Position numbers and translations under genes: made by a program
Source of the DNA: Solwaraspora sp. WMMD1047
GTDB lineage: Bacteria > Actinomycetota > Actinomycetes > Mycobacteriales > Micromonosporaceae
Length of the DNA stretch: 64,000 nt
NCBI RefSeq assembly: GCF_029626155.1
Contig: NZ_JARUBL010000001.1
Span: 3,762,501-3,826,500 of the forward strand
Direction of reading: 5' to 3'
Part shown: piece after piece, positions 53,030 through 62,158 of the stretch
Layout of the letters: every line of letters begins with the position of its first letter
Position numbering within the stretch: position 1 is the first letter of the stretch
Notes under the pieces: generated by a model
Database searches by the model: none
The model's input: only the letters and a program-made list of their open reading frames with translations
What the model was told of the DNA's origin: nothing

Positions 53030-53566
53030 TCAGCGGGGTGGTGGACGCTGGCGCAGGTAGGCCAGCACGGCCTCCCGGGTGGTGCCGACACCGAGCGCCG
53101 CCCGGGCCTGGGCGATCCGCCGGTTGGCCGTGCGCAACGACAGGAACTCCGCCGCCGCGGCGGCCGCGATGGTCTCCCCGTTGGCCAGCCGCTCCAGCAG
53201 GGCCCGCTGCTCGGGCACCAGCCGCCCGGCCGCCTCGACCGGGTCGACCGCCGGCTCGGCGTCCGGATCCAGCTGCACCGCCCCGAGCCGCTCCAGGTCG
53301 GCCACCAGCGCTCGGCCGTGATCCTCGGTGACATCCGTGATCGCCACCACGCCCGCCCCCCGCACCGAGGCGAGCACCGCCAGCCGGACCGTGTCGGCGT
53401 CGGCGACCCGGCCGAAGAGCACCACCCGGGCCGCGCTGACGTCCCAGCCGCTCTCGGCCAACGCGAACCCTTCCCGGCTCAACCAGCCCGCCCGGGTCAG
53501 CCGGCGCAGCACCGCCGTCGCGTCGCCCGCCGTCGGCACCACATAGCGGGGCGGTTCGTCACTCAT
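53030..53566 (-). CDS. LuxR-type DNA-binding protein, short
   Basis: 178 aa. N-terminal part (about 1-115) has alternating strands and helices without phosphoacceptor Asp motifs typical of true receivers; the C-terminal LuxR helix-turn-helix is LVPEQRALLERLANGETIAAAAAAEFLSLRTANRRIAQARAALGV in two blocks. Lies 115 nt downstream of the large LAL regulator on the same strand, so the two may act together. Target genes unknown. Confidence 0.75.
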   Translation of the reverse strand: MSDEPPRYVVPTAGDATAVLRRLTRAGWLSREGFALAESGWDVSAARVVLFGRVADADTVRLAVLASVRGAGVVAITDVTEDHGRALVADLERLGAVQLDPDAEPAVDPVEAAGRLVPEQRALLERLANGETIAAAAAAEFLSLRTANRRIAQARAALGVGTTREAVLAYLRQRPPPR

Positions 53567-53681
53567 CCGGTCCCCCGTTCATCCCCACTCCCCCCGGCCA
53601 TTCTCCCGCGCCCCGCCCGCGGTCACCCCGGACCGGCGCGCCCCCACCCCGCGGCTGCCCGCCCCGCCACCCGGCGCCGGG

Positions 53682-56387
53682 TCACCCCGGTCCGGCCAGC
53701 GCGAGCGCGGCCGCCTCGGTGCGGGTCCGCGCCCCCAGCTTGCGCATCCCCGACCGCACATGGGTCTCGACCGTCTCGACGGAGATGCCCAGCCGCCCGG
53801 CGATACGGCGGGTCGGCTCACCCCCGGCGACCAGGCGCAGCACGTCGCGTTCCCGGCCGGTCAGGTCGCCACCGGTGCGCGTTGGCGTGCCGTCGCGGCG
53901 CACCGCGTGCCGGCGCAGGGCCCGCCGTACCCGGCCCAGCAGCACCACCAGCCCGGCCCGCTCGGCCAACCGCTCGGCCGCCAGCAGCGCGGGCACCGCC
54001 CGGTCGCGGTCCGGTTCGTGCAGTCCCGCCGCCAGCAGGCAGCGGACCTGTTCCCGCACCGCCACCGGCCGCCAGGCCGCTGCCGCGTCGGTGAACCGCA
54101 CCGCCGCGCCGTCCGCGTCGGCCCAGGCGGCGAGGGTGGCGCGCACCGGCTGCGGCCAGGCCGGGACGCCGGCCGGGTCCGCGGGTGGGTCGGCGCCGTC
54201 GTGGCGCGCCCACCGGGCGGTGATCCGGCCGAGCCCGTCGACAAGCGGCGGACCGCCCGGTACCGCCGCGCGGGCGGCCCGGTCCGGCTGGCCGTCCAGC
54301 CAGGCCGCCTCCCGGCGGACCCAGTCCAGCAGGGCGGCCACCGGGCCGGCGTCCAGCCCGGACAGCCGGGCCCGGGCCGGACCCAGCAGCCCGCCGTCGG
54401 CCTCGACCAGGCTGACGGCGGCCACCGCGTAGCCACGCGCCGCCGCCGGCAGGGTGCGGTCGGTCAGGTCACCGGCGCGACGCAGCACCTCGCCGGGGTC
54501 GGCGGGCGGCGGGTCAGCCGGCGGCTCCCCGCCGGTGGTGGGGCCGCCGGCGGTGGGGTCGCCGCGCAAGGCCGCGCACCACAGCCCGGCGGCCACGAAA
54601 CGCACCTGCCAGCTGTAGGCCAGGTCCGCCGCGCACGCCTGGGCGGCGGACCTGGCGCTGCGCTCGGCCTCGGCCAGCCGGCCGTCGGCGGCCAGGGTCT
54701 CCACCAGCAACCAGGCGCTCCAGCGGGCGGCGAGCGGGTCGTCGGCACCGGCCGCCCCGGCCGCCGACGCCAGGGCGTACTCCCACCCCGGCTCGCGGAC
54801 GGCGGCGGCCACCGCGGCGAGCGCGGCCCGCAGCCCCGGGTGCGGCGGGGTGCGGCCGTGCCGGGCGGTGATTTCGGCGGCGGCGCGCCCGGCCGCCGCC
54901 GGGTCCTGCGCCAGCCGGGCCAGCAGCAACACCCGGTCCCGCCCGGCGGCCACCTCGTCCGGCACGTCGGCCGGCACCGCTTCCGCCGCGGCGCGTGCCG
55001 CCGGCAGGTCACCGGCGTGCAGCAACGCCTCGGCCCGCAACACGGTGCCGGCCGGGCCGGTGACGCCGGCCAGCGCGCGGGCCGCCGCGGCGGACCGGCC
55101 GCAGGCCAGCGCGGCGCGGCCGGCGTCCACCCGGACCGTCTCCGGCGGGTCCACGCCCGGCAGCCCGCAGGCCAGCAGCAGCAGGTCGGCGCGGTCCCCG
55201 GTGGTTGCGGCCCGTTCGGCCGCGGCCACCGCCAGCCGGTACGCCTCCTCGGGCGCCCCCGCCGCGGCCAGGTGCCGGGCCGCCTCCCCGGCCGGCACCA
55301 GCGCGGCCAGCCGCCGGTGCAGCGCCCGGCGGCCCGGCTCGTCGAGCAGCCCGGCGGCCACCTCCGCCAGGTACGGCGAGACCGGCGCGACGTCCGGCGC
55401 GGACGTGCCGTCAACCGGCCGGACACCCGTGGCCGCGCCGGCGGCCGCGTCACCGGTCGGCGCGACGCCCGGGACCGCGACGGTGGCCGGCGCGTTCGTC
55501 ACCAGGCCCGCGGCGGCGAGTTCGTCGACGCCCGCGCCGAGCAGGGCGGCCGGGGCGGGGCGGCCGAGCAGCCCGAGCGCGGCCAGCGCGGTGCGGGCCG
55601 GCCGGCTCAGGTCCGCCAGCGCCACGGCCACCGCGTACCCGACCTGGTCGACGTCGTGCCGACCGCCCGCTGCGGCGCCCGCGCCGGACCTGCTGCCGGC
55701 GGCGTGCCGGGCCAGCGCCGTCACCGCCAGCGGCACGCCGCCGCCGTGGCGCACCACCTCGGCCAGCGTGGCCGGGTCGAGCGTCGGGGCCGCCGCGGCG
55801 GCCAACGCGGTGGCGCCGGCCCGGTCCAGCGGCGGCACGGGCAGCCAGCCGGCCGCGCCGGCCCGCAGCGCGGCGACCGCCGCGGTGGGCAGCCGGTTCG
55901 GGGTCCGCAACGCGGCCGCGATCCGGCAGTGCGGCAGCAGCGCGGTCAACGCCGCGACGGTGGCCGGGTCGGCCCACTGCAGGTCGTCAAGGAGCAGCAG
56001 ACCGCCGCGGACCCGGGACCGCACCGCCTCGGCCAGCAGCGCCGGATCCTGCACCGGCAGCCGCGCCCGCACCGCGCGGGTCAGCGCGAACGCGGGCATG
56101 GTCTGCAGGCTGGCCAGGCCGCCGCCGGTGAAGACCGGACCGCGGAACGCCGCGCCCAGGCGTCGCAGCACGGTGCTGCGGCCACAGCCGGGACCGCCGT
56201 GCACCACCACCAGCCCCGGGCGGGCCAGCAGCGCCGACGCCTCGGCCACCACCCGGTCGAGCACATCACCGCCGGCTGAGGCGTCGGCGTCGGTCACGGC
56301 GTTCCCGCCGGCCGTGGGGTCGCTGCCGGACCGGACCGCCGGGTCGACCGGAGGCGGTGCCAGGTCACCGCCCGTCGCATGCCGCAA
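53682..56387 (-). CDS. LAL-type (large ATP-binding LuxR) regulator
   Basis: 901 aa. N-terminal AAA/STAND ATPase: Walker A GGPGCGRST at residues 64-72, Walker B GLLLLDDLQW at about 129-138. A long, Ala-rich helical-repeat middle follows and the C-terminal LuxR domain is LTGRERDVLRLVAGGEPTRRIAGRLGISVETVETHV. Such proteins switch pathways in response to a ligand. ATG 56387 has GGGAGGA upstream. It is divergent from the GTPase operon across a 200-bp gap that holds a dyad; regulation of that operon is plausible. Confidence 0.88.
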   Translation of the reverse strand: MRHATGGDLAPPPVDPAVRSGSDPTAGGNAVTDADASAGGDVLDRVVAEASALLARPGLVVVHGGPGCGRSTVLRRLGAAFRGPVFTGGGLASLQTMPAFALTRAVRARLPVQDPALLAEAVRSRVRGGLLLLDDLQWADPATVAALTALLPHCRIAAALRTPNRLPTAAVAALRAGAAGWLPVPPLDRAGATALAAAAAPTLDPATLAEVVRHGGGVPLAVTALARHAAGSRSGAGAAAGGRHDVDQVGYAVAVALADLSRPARTALAALGLLGRPAPAALLGAGVDELAAAGLVTNAPATVAVPGVAPTGDAAAGAATGVRPVDGTSAPDVAPVSPYLAEVAAGLLDEPGRRALHRRLAALVPAGEAARHLAAAGAPEEAYRLAVAAAERAATTGDRADLLLLACGLPGVDPPETVRVDAGRAALACGRSAAAARALAGVTGPAGTVLRAEALLHAGDLPAARAAAEAVPADVPDEVAAGRDRVLLLARLAQDPAAAGRAAAEITARHGRTPPHPGLRAALAAVAAAVREPGWEYALASAAGAAGADDPLAARWSAWLLVETLAADGRLAEAERSARSAAQACAADLAYSWQVRFVAAGLWCAALRGDPTAGGPTTGGEPPADPPPADPGEVLRRAGDLTDRTLPAAARGYAVAAVSLVEADGGLLGPARARLSGLDAGPVAALLDWVRREAAWLDGQPDRAARAAVPGGPPLVDGLGRITARWARHDGADPPADPAGVPAWPQPVRATLAAWADADGAAVRFTDAAAAWRPVAVREQVRCLLAAGLHEPDRDRAVPALLAAERLAERAGLVVLLGRVRRALRRHAVRRDGTPTRTGGDLTGRERDVLRLVAGGEPTRRIAGRLGISVETVETHVRSGMRKLGARTRTEAAALALAGPG

Positions 56388-56445
56388 CCGTCCTCCCGCC
56401 TGAACTCACCGCCACCGACCCGTGAGACCGTGGCACGAACATGGG

Positions 56446-56463
56446 ATCCTGCGCCGGCAGGAT
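56446..56463. promoter_or_regulatory. Dyad ATCCTGC-GCCG-GCAGGAT in the LAL/GTPase divergent region
   Basis: Perfect 7-bp arms with a 4-nt centre, midway between the LAL start and the GTPase operon. Candidate LuxR operator or RNA hairpin. Confidence 0.45.
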
Positions 56464-56470
56464 ATTCGTA

Positions 56471-56587
56471 ATGTGTGAAGTCCGGCCGGGGCGCTCACCC
56501 CGGCCGCCGCCCGGAGGGACGCCCGACCAGATGAACGCGCACCAGCAGCGGTTCCCCGCCATTGTCGCCGATGTCGACGCCGGCTGA
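56471..56587 (+). CDS. Possible 38-aa leader ORF before the GTPase operon
   Basis: ATG 56471 opens a frame that ends TGA 56585-56587, 6 nt before the GTPase ATG. A shorter start at ATG 56531 has GGAGGGA about 10 nt upstream and gives 18 residues (MNAHQQRFPAIVADVDAG). Tight spacing suggests coupling of the GTPase to translation of this peptide. Only spacing supports it. Confidence 0.35.
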   Translation: MCEVRPGRSPRPPPGGTPDQMNAHQQRFPAIVADVDAG

Positions 56588-56593
56588 CCAATC

Positions 56594-58117
56594 ATGGGAC
56601 CTGGTCCGCTGAGTGCCCGGGTGGCCGCCCTCTGCGACGAGGTCGGCGGCCGGCTCGGCCCGCAGGCGCGAAATCAGGTGTCCGCCGTGCGGCGGCGCCT
56701 CGACGAACCGCTGCGGGTGGCGATCGCCGGCCGGCTGAAAGCCGGAAAGTCGACACTTGTCAACGCGCTCATCGGTCGGCGGGTCGCGCCGACCGAGGTC
56801 GGCGAGTGCACCCGGATCGTCACCCAGTTCCGGTACGGCACCGCCGACCGGGTCGACGTGATCCGCCGCGACGGTGGCCGGGCCAGCCTGCCGCTGGACA
56901 CCGCCGGCATGATCCCGCAGCGGCTCGGCGTGCCCCGCTCGGAGATCGCCTACGTCGACGTGACCCTCACCAGCGACCACCTGCGCGACCTGACGGTGCT
57001 GGACACCCCGGGGCTGGCCTCGACGAACACCTCGGTCAGCGCCGGGGCCAGACAGTTCCTGTTCGAGGACGGGTCCGGGCCGTTCGACGACGACATCGAC
57101 GACGACTCGGCCAACGCGATCGCCGGCGCCGAGGCGATCATCTACGTCTTCACCCAGTCGGTACGCGACGACGACCTGCAGGCGTTGGAGGCGTTCCGGT
57201 CGGTGTCGGCGCGGCTGGCCGGCAACCCGATCAACTCGCTCGGCCTGTTCAACAAGGTCGACAAGCTGGTCGGCGGGGTGGCCGACCCGTGGCCGGTGGT
57301 GGGACCACTCGCCGCCGACCAGGCCCGGGTGCTGCGGCGGGTGGTCTCGGAGGTGGTGCCGACGGTGGGTCTGCTCGCCGAGACGACCGAGGCCGGCCGG
57401 CTGACCGCGGCCGACTGTGAGGCGCTGCGGGTGCTGGCCCGGCTGCCGCACGCGCAGCGGGTGGTGCTGCTGGCGTCGGTGGACCTGTTCACCTCCCGGG
57501 AGTGCCCGGTCCCGGCCGCGCAGCGGGAGCGGCTGCTGCGGCTGCTGGACCTGTACGGCATCGGCTTCGCCATCGCCCAGTTCGCCGCCCGACCGGACCT
57601 GTCCAGCGGTGAGCTGGTCCGGCTGCTCTTCCTCGCCTCCGGCTTCCCCCGCCTGCGGCAGACCCTCGACCAGGCGTTCCGCTGGCGCACCGACGCCATC
57701 AAGGCCGGCTGGGCGTTGTCCAGCCTGGACAAGACCGCCGGCCACACCGAGCGGGCGGCGGACCGGGAGGTGCTGCGCGACGCGATCGAGCGGCTGCTGC
57801 AACAGCCCGACTACCACCGGCTGCGGCTGCTGGAGGCCGCCCAGCAGGTCAGCGCCGGCGCCGTGGAGCTGCCCGCCGAGCTGGAGCAGGAGCTGATCCG
57901 GCTGGCGTTGGCCGACGACGCCCGGTGGATCCTCGGCCTGCCGGCGGGCGAACCGCCGCAGCTGCGGGACGCGGCACTGGCCGCCGCCACCCGGTGGCGG
58001 GTCTTCGCGGTGGCCGGCGCGAGCCCGTCGCAGGCCCGGGTCGCGCAGGTCGCCCACCGGGGGTTCTACCTGCTGGCCCAGCGGCTGCGCGGCGACGGCA
58101 CCGGGGCCGCGGCATGA
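56594..58117 (+). CDS. Dynamin-family large GTPase, first
   Basis: 507 aa. GTPase motifs: G1 GRLKAGKST at residues 46-54, switch Thr in TEVGECT, G3 DTPG at Asp137 and G4 NKVD at Asn220. The remainder is helical. IniA/IniC and DynA/DynB of actinobacteria have the same dynamin layout and work on membranes; hydrolysis-driven membrane remodelling is the probable role. It overlaps the second GTPase gene in ATGA, so the two are produced together. Confidence 0.88.
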   Translation: MGPGPLSARVAALCDEVGGRLGPQARNQVSAVRRRLDEPLRVAIAGRLKAGKSTLVNALIGRRVAPTEVGECTRIVTQFRYGTADRVDVIRRDGGRASLPLDTAGMIPQRLGVPRSEIAYVDVTLTSDHLRDLTVLDTPGLASTNTSVSAGARQFLFEDGSGPFDDDIDDDSANAIAGAEAIIYVFTQSVRDDDLQALEAFRSVSARLAGNPINSLGLFNKVDKLVGGVADPWPVVGPLAADQARVLRRVVSEVVPTVGLLAETTEAGRLTAADCEALRVLARLPHAQRVVLLASVDLFTSRECPVPAAQRERLLRLLDLYGIGFAIAQFAARPDLSSGELVRLLFLASGFPRLRQTLDQAFRWRTDAIKAGWALSSLDKTAGHTERAADREVLRDAIERLLQQPDYHRLRLLEAAQQVSAGAVELPAELEQELIRLALADDARWILGLPAGEPPQLRDAALAAATRWRVFAVAGASPSQARVAQVAHRGFYLLAQRLRGDGTGAAA

Positions 58118-59985
58118 CCGCCGGGGCGCCCTCCGACGCGGCCCTGGCGAAGCTGCTCACCGGTGCCGTGGACAGCACGCTGGGGTTCCTGCGCAAGGTC
58201 GACCCCGACGCCGCCGGTGAGCTGGACGCGGCCCGCCGCCGCGAGGTGACCGCGCCGTCGGTGGTGGTCGTCGGCGAGACCAAACGCGGCAAGAGTTCAC
58301 TTGTCAACGCGCTCGTCGGGGTGCCGGACCTGTCACCGGTGGACACCGCGGTCACCACCGCCAGCTACCTGGAGTTCGGCCACGGCGCCGCGCACGGCGC
58401 CCGCGCCTGGCTGCCCGACCGCGACGACCCGATCCCGCTGGAGCTGGCCGACCTGCGCGACTGGGGGACCCGGCTGGGGCGGCTGCCGCAGGGGCAGCGC
58501 CCACCCCGGCGCATCGAGGTGACCCATTCGGCGCCGCTGCTGCGCTACCTGCGGCTGGTCGACACGCCCGGCACCGGTGGCCTCGACCCGGCGCACACCG
58601 AGATCGCCCTCGACGCGGCCGGGCACGCCGCCGCCCTGCTGTTCGTCGTCGACGCTTCCTCGCCGTTCACCCGCCCGGAACTGGACTTCCTGATCGAGGC
58701 CAGCAAGCGGGTCAACGTGGTGGTGTTCGCGCTGTCCAAGATCGACGCCTATCCGGGTTGGCGGGAGATCCTCGCCGCCAACCGGGCCCAGCTGCAGGCG
58801 CACGCTCCCCGGTTCGGCGCCGCGGCCTGGTTCCCGGTGTCGGCCCGGCTCGCCGAGCTGGCGCTGACCACCCCGGCGGCCGCCGCCGAGTTCGCCCGCG
58901 AGTCCCGCGTCGCCGACCTGCAGCACGCCCTGATCGACCTGGCCGGCCGCGGGCACCTGCTGCGGCAGGCGAACGTGCTGCGGGCGCTGCGCAGCGAACT
59001 GGTCCGGCTGGACCTCACCGTCGGCGAGCGGCTGACCGCCGCCGACCCGGACCCGGCCGAGGCGGTCCGGGTCCGCGCCGACCGGGCGGCGCTGGCGGCC
59101 CGCAAGCGCACCGAGTCGCGGCAGTGGTCACTGGCGTTGAACACCGAAACCCAGCGGGCCCGGGTCGAGGCGACCGGCCGGCTGCGCGGCTACCTGACCG
59201 CCCTGCAGGAGGACTTCCTGGGCCGGATCGACAACGGCCGCGGCGACGAGCTCAAGGCGCTGCCGCAGGAGCTCGACCGGGGCCTGCAGGCGCTGTCCGT
59301 ACGGCTCTCCCAGGACCTGGAGTTCCGGTTCCGCAAGGTGGGCGAACGTACCCTGGCGCAGGTGTTCCCGCCGCATGAGCTGCAGTTCGTGCTCGGCCGG
59401 CTCAACGCCACCCTGCGGCACGCGCTGACCAGCCGACCCCGCCGCGAGGGCGGCGGACCCGACAGCATGATGATCGCCGTCTCCGCCGGCGGGGTGGCGT
59501 TCATGGCCGGCCGGGGCGCGATGGCCGGCGCGTCCGCGCTGGGCGCCGGCGCGCTGATCGGCGGTGGACTGCTGATCCCGTTCGCCGGGCTCGGCCTGGG
59601 CCTGGCCGCCGGCGGTTTCATCCTGCACCGCCGCCGGGTGCAGACCGACCGGCAGCAGGCCCGGGTCTGGCTGCGGGAGGTGCTCGGTGAGGCACGCGCC
59701 ACCCTCGGCGACGAGATCACCCACCGCTTCACCGACCTGCAGTACGCCCTGACCCTGGCGCTTGACGACGCGATCGAGCGGCGGCTGCGGCAACTCGACG
59801 AACACCTCGCCGAGATCGACAAGGCGGTCGCCGAGGACAAGGCCAGCCGGGCCCGGCGGCGCGCCGCGCTGCAGGCGGAGCGGGAGACCCTGCGGGGCAG
59901 GATCAAACAGGTCGACGAGGTTCTCATCCGGGCCCGGGTGCTCTCCCCCGCGCCGGCCGGGACCGGGCAGGAGGGAACCGGGTGA
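58114..59985 (+). CDS. Dynamin-family large GTPase, second, with membrane hairpin
   Basis: 623 aa. G1 GETKRGKSS starting at Gly54, G3 DTPG at Asp150, G4 SKID from Ser208. Middle helical region (about 300-450), then a glycine/alanine hydrophobic hairpin (residues about 453-512, AGGVAFMAGRGAMAGASALG through FAGLGLGLAAGGFILHRRR), and a C-terminal coiled coil (DEHLAEIDKAVAEDKASRARR). The hairpin probably inserts in the membrane as in bacterial dynamin-like proteins. ATG overlap at both ends of the gene couples it to its neighbours. Confidence 0.88.
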   Translation: MTAGAPSDAALAKLLTGAVDSTLGFLRKVDPDAAGELDAARRREVTAPSVVVVGETKRGKSSLVNALVGVPDLSPVDTAVTTASYLEFGHGAAHGARAWLPDRDDPIPLELADLRDWGTRLGRLPQGQRPPRRIEVTHSAPLLRYLRLVDTPGTGGLDPAHTEIALDAAGHAAALLFVVDASSPFTRPELDFLIEASKRVNVVVFALSKIDAYPGWREILAANRAQLQAHAPRFGAAAWFPVSARLAELALTTPAAAAEFARESRVADLQHALIDLAGRGHLLRQANVLRALRSELVRLDLTVGERLTAADPDPAEAVRVRADRAALAARKRTESRQWSLALNTETQRARVEATGRLRGYLTALQEDFLGRIDNGRGDELKALPQELDRGLQALSVRLSQDLEFRFRKVGERTLAQVFPPHELQFVLGRLNATLRHALTSRPRREGGGPDSMMIAVSAGGVAFMAGRGAMAGASALGAGALIGGGLLIPFAGLGLGLAAGGFILHRRRVQTDRQQARVWLREVLGEARATLGDEITHRFTDLQYALTLALDDAIERRLRQLDEHLAEIDKAVAEDKASRARRRAALQAERETLRGRIKQVDEVLIRARVLSPAPAGTGQEGTG

Positions 59986-60632
59986 CCGACCACTGGGACG
60001 ACTGGCCGGGCGACGACGCCGAGTACGACGACCGGGACACCGCCGACCTGTCGGGGCCGGCGGACCCCGCCGACCCCGGGTACGGCGACTACCCGGTCGA
60101 GGACTTCGCGGACCTCGGCCCCGCTGACGACGCCGGACCCGACGACGACGCCGGGTCCGACGGCCCGTTCGGGTACGGCGGATTCGCCGATGGCCCCGAC
60201 GAACCATTCGCCGACCAGCCGGCCGCAGCCTTCCCCGGTCCCGCGGACGGATCGGAGCCCCCGGACGGGGCGGAGTCCGCCGACGCGGCAGCGGCCGGCT
60301 CCACCGAGGCGCCGGTCGGCGCGGACCCGGATCTCGCCCCGTACGCCGACGCGGACACCTGGCCCCAGCCGGGATTCCCGGACCCGCTGGACATCGGCCC
60401 GCTACCGGAGCCGGTCGACGGTTTCCCCTGGACCGACCCCGCCACCCTCGGCGAAGCCGGCTACGCCGAGCCGCCCGCGGCACCGGCCGGTGCGCCCCCG
60501 CCGGCCGACCTCGCCGAGTACGCCAGCGAAGAGCTACCCCCGGACGTCGACCCATGGCAGGCACTCGCCGCCTCCGACGACCCGGCCACCAGCACCCTGG
60601 CCCGGTTCTGGGATCCCCGGCGGCAGCCCTGA
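59982..60632 (+). CDS. Acidic disordered protein linked to the dynamin pair
   Basis: 216 aa, GTG 59982 in a GTGA overlap. Almost wholly Asp/Glu/Pro/Gly/Ala-rich, with many aromatic residues (DHWDDWPGDDAEYDD, YADADTWPQPGFPDPLD, and the tail TSTLARFWDPRR). No domain. Likely an adaptor or scaffold tethered to the GTPases; acidic and aromatic tracts could bind the Hsp70-like protein or a membrane surface, which is inference. Confidence 0.7.
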   Translation: MTDHWDDWPGDDAEYDDRDTADLSGPADPADPGYGDYPVEDFADLGPADDAGPDDDAGSDGPFGYGGFADGPDEPFADQPAAAFPGPADGSEPPDGAESADAAAAGSTEAPVGADPDLAPYADADTWPQPGFPDPLDIGPLPEPVDGFPWTDPATLGEAGYAEPPAAPAGAPPPADLAEYASEELPPDVDPWQALAASDDPATSTLARFWDPRRQP

Positions 60633-60685
60633 CCCCGGGACGGTGCCAGCGCCCAAACCGCTGACCGGCACGGTGATCGCCCCGC

Positions 60686-62059
60686 TCAGCGCAGCGCCAC
60701 GACGAGCAGCACCACCAGCGCGATCACCACCATGGCACCGAGCGCGGCCGTCCAGGCGGCCAGCGGCTCCTCGTACCACGATCGGGTCGGCGCCGGTGGT
60801 CGGGCCGCCACCGGCGCGGCGATCACCGGCGGCCGCGGCGGTGGGGTCGGCGGCGGCGCGAACGCCGGGGAGACCGGCGCCCCGCTGGTCGGCAGCGCCG
60901 TCACCACCGGCGAGGCGGCCGCGACCCGGGCGCGGGCCGTCGGATGCGCCCCCGTCACCGGCCTGGGCACCCCCGAATGCCCGCCGTGCGGCACCCCGGT
61001 CGGCGCGCCCAGGCACAACGCGCCCTCGGCCACCACCGTCTCCGGCTGCTCCAGGGTGGTCGGCGCCACCCCGAGCCCGGTGTGGATCAGATGCGCCGCC
61101 AGCGGAATCCGGCTGGACCCGCCGACCAGGAAGATGCCGACCAGGTCGGCCGGCGCCAGCCGGGCCGCGGCCACCGCCCGGGCCAGGCAGTCCACGGTAC
61201 GGGCCAGCAGCGGCCGGATCAGCGTCTCCAACTCGTCCCGGGTGACGTGCGCGGAGATGTCCAACGCCGGCAGGTGCACGTCGGCGCGGGTGGTGCGCGA
61301 CAGCATCTCCTTCGCGCCGCGTACGTCGTCGTAGAGCAGCGCCCGCTGCCGGCGCTGCCCCGGGTCGGCCGGTGCGACCAGGCTGTTCCACATCTGGGTA
61401 CGGGACTCCGAATAGCCGCGCCCCAGATGTTCGACGAGCGCCTGGTCGAAGTCGAGCCCACCCACCTCGGCCAGCCCCTGCTCGGCCAGCACGTCGAACC
61501 CGGTGGGGGTGCGCCGCACCACCGACGCGTCGAAGGTGCCCGCGCCCAGGTCGTAGACGGCGAGCGCGCGTCCGGGCGGCACCGCCGAACCGAGCACCGC
61601 CGTGTAGTAGGAGGCCGCCGCGACCGGCTCGGCGACCAGCCGGGGCACCGGCAGGCCGGCCGCCCGCGCCGCCGTCACCAGCACCTGGCGGCGCTGCTCA
61701 CCCCATCGCGCCGGGTGGGTCAGGCGCAGCTCGTCGACCCCGCCGAGCTGCCGGTACGCCTCGGCGCCGACCTGCCGCAGCACCGCCGCCACCAACTCCG
61801 GCACCGGCAGTTCCCGATCACCGAGCAGCACCGTGCCGTCGTCGACGCGCCGCTTCGGGTTGGGCTCGAACCGGGCCGGGTCCAGCCGGGCCGACCGTTC
61901 CGCGTCCCGGCCGACCAGCAGCCGCCCCTGCTGGTCGAGGTAGACCGCCGACGGCAGCAGCGGGGCGCCGTCGAACAGCAACGGGCGGGCGCGGCCGTCC
62001 GCGCCGCGGACCATCGCCACCGTGTTGGAGGTGCCGAAGTCGACGGCGAGCACACGCAT
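60686..62059 (-). CDS. Hsp70-like protein with C-terminal membrane anchor
   Basis: 457 aa. Actin-fold nucleotide-binding domain only: VDFGTSNTV at residues 6-14, YDLGAGTFDAS (phosphate 2), and FLVGGSSRIP. There is no substrate-binding domain; instead a Pro/Ala-rich linker of about 90 residues leads to a single TM helix (AALGAMVVIALVVLLVVAL). ATG 62059 follows TAGGGT by 6 nt, pointing to a leaderless transcript. Convergent with the dynamin operon. Such proteins are found beside dynamins in other actinomycetes; client unknown. Confidence 0.88.
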   Translation of the reverse strand: MRVLAVDFGTSNTVAMVRGADGRARPLLFDGAPLLPSAVYLDQQGRLLVGRDAERSARLDPARFEPNPKRRVDDGTVLLGDRELPVPELVAAVLRQVGAEAYRQLGGVDELRLTHPARWGEQRRQVLVTAARAAGLPVPRLVAEPVAAASYYTAVLGSAVPPGRALAVYDLGAGTFDASVVRRTPTGFDVLAEQGLAEVGGLDFDQALVEHLGRGYSESRTQMWNSLVAPADPGQRRQRALLYDDVRGAKEMLSRTTRADVHLPALDISAHVTRDELETLIRPLLARTVDCLARAVAAARLAPADLVGIFLVGGSSRIPLAAHLIHTGLGVAPTTLEQPETVVAEGALCLGAPTGVPHGGHSGVPRPVTGAHPTARARVAAASPVVTALPTSGAPVSPAFAPPPTPPPRPPVIAAPVAARPPAPTRSWYEEPLAAWTAALGAMVVIALVVLLVVALR

Positions 62060-62065
62060 GGCGAC

Positions 62066-62071
62066 ACCCTA
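62066..62071 (-). promoter_or_regulatory. -10 element TAGGGT, leaderless start of the Hsp70-like gene
   Basis: Minus strand TAGGGT, 6 nt, ATG 62059. Confidence 0.45.
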
Positions 62072-62145
62072 CTGGGCCGGCCCGGCATCGACCCGGGTGC
62101 CGGCGCCGTCCGCCTGCCGGTCACCCGCGCGACACCGGCGCCGGG

Positions 62146-62151
62146 CATACT
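62146..62151 (+). promoter_or_regulatory. -10 element CATACT, leaderless start of the GDPD gene
   Basis: CATACT, 7 nt, GTG 62159. Divergent to the Hsp70-like promoter 75 bp away. Confidence 0.45.
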
Positions 62152-62158
62152 GCCCAGC

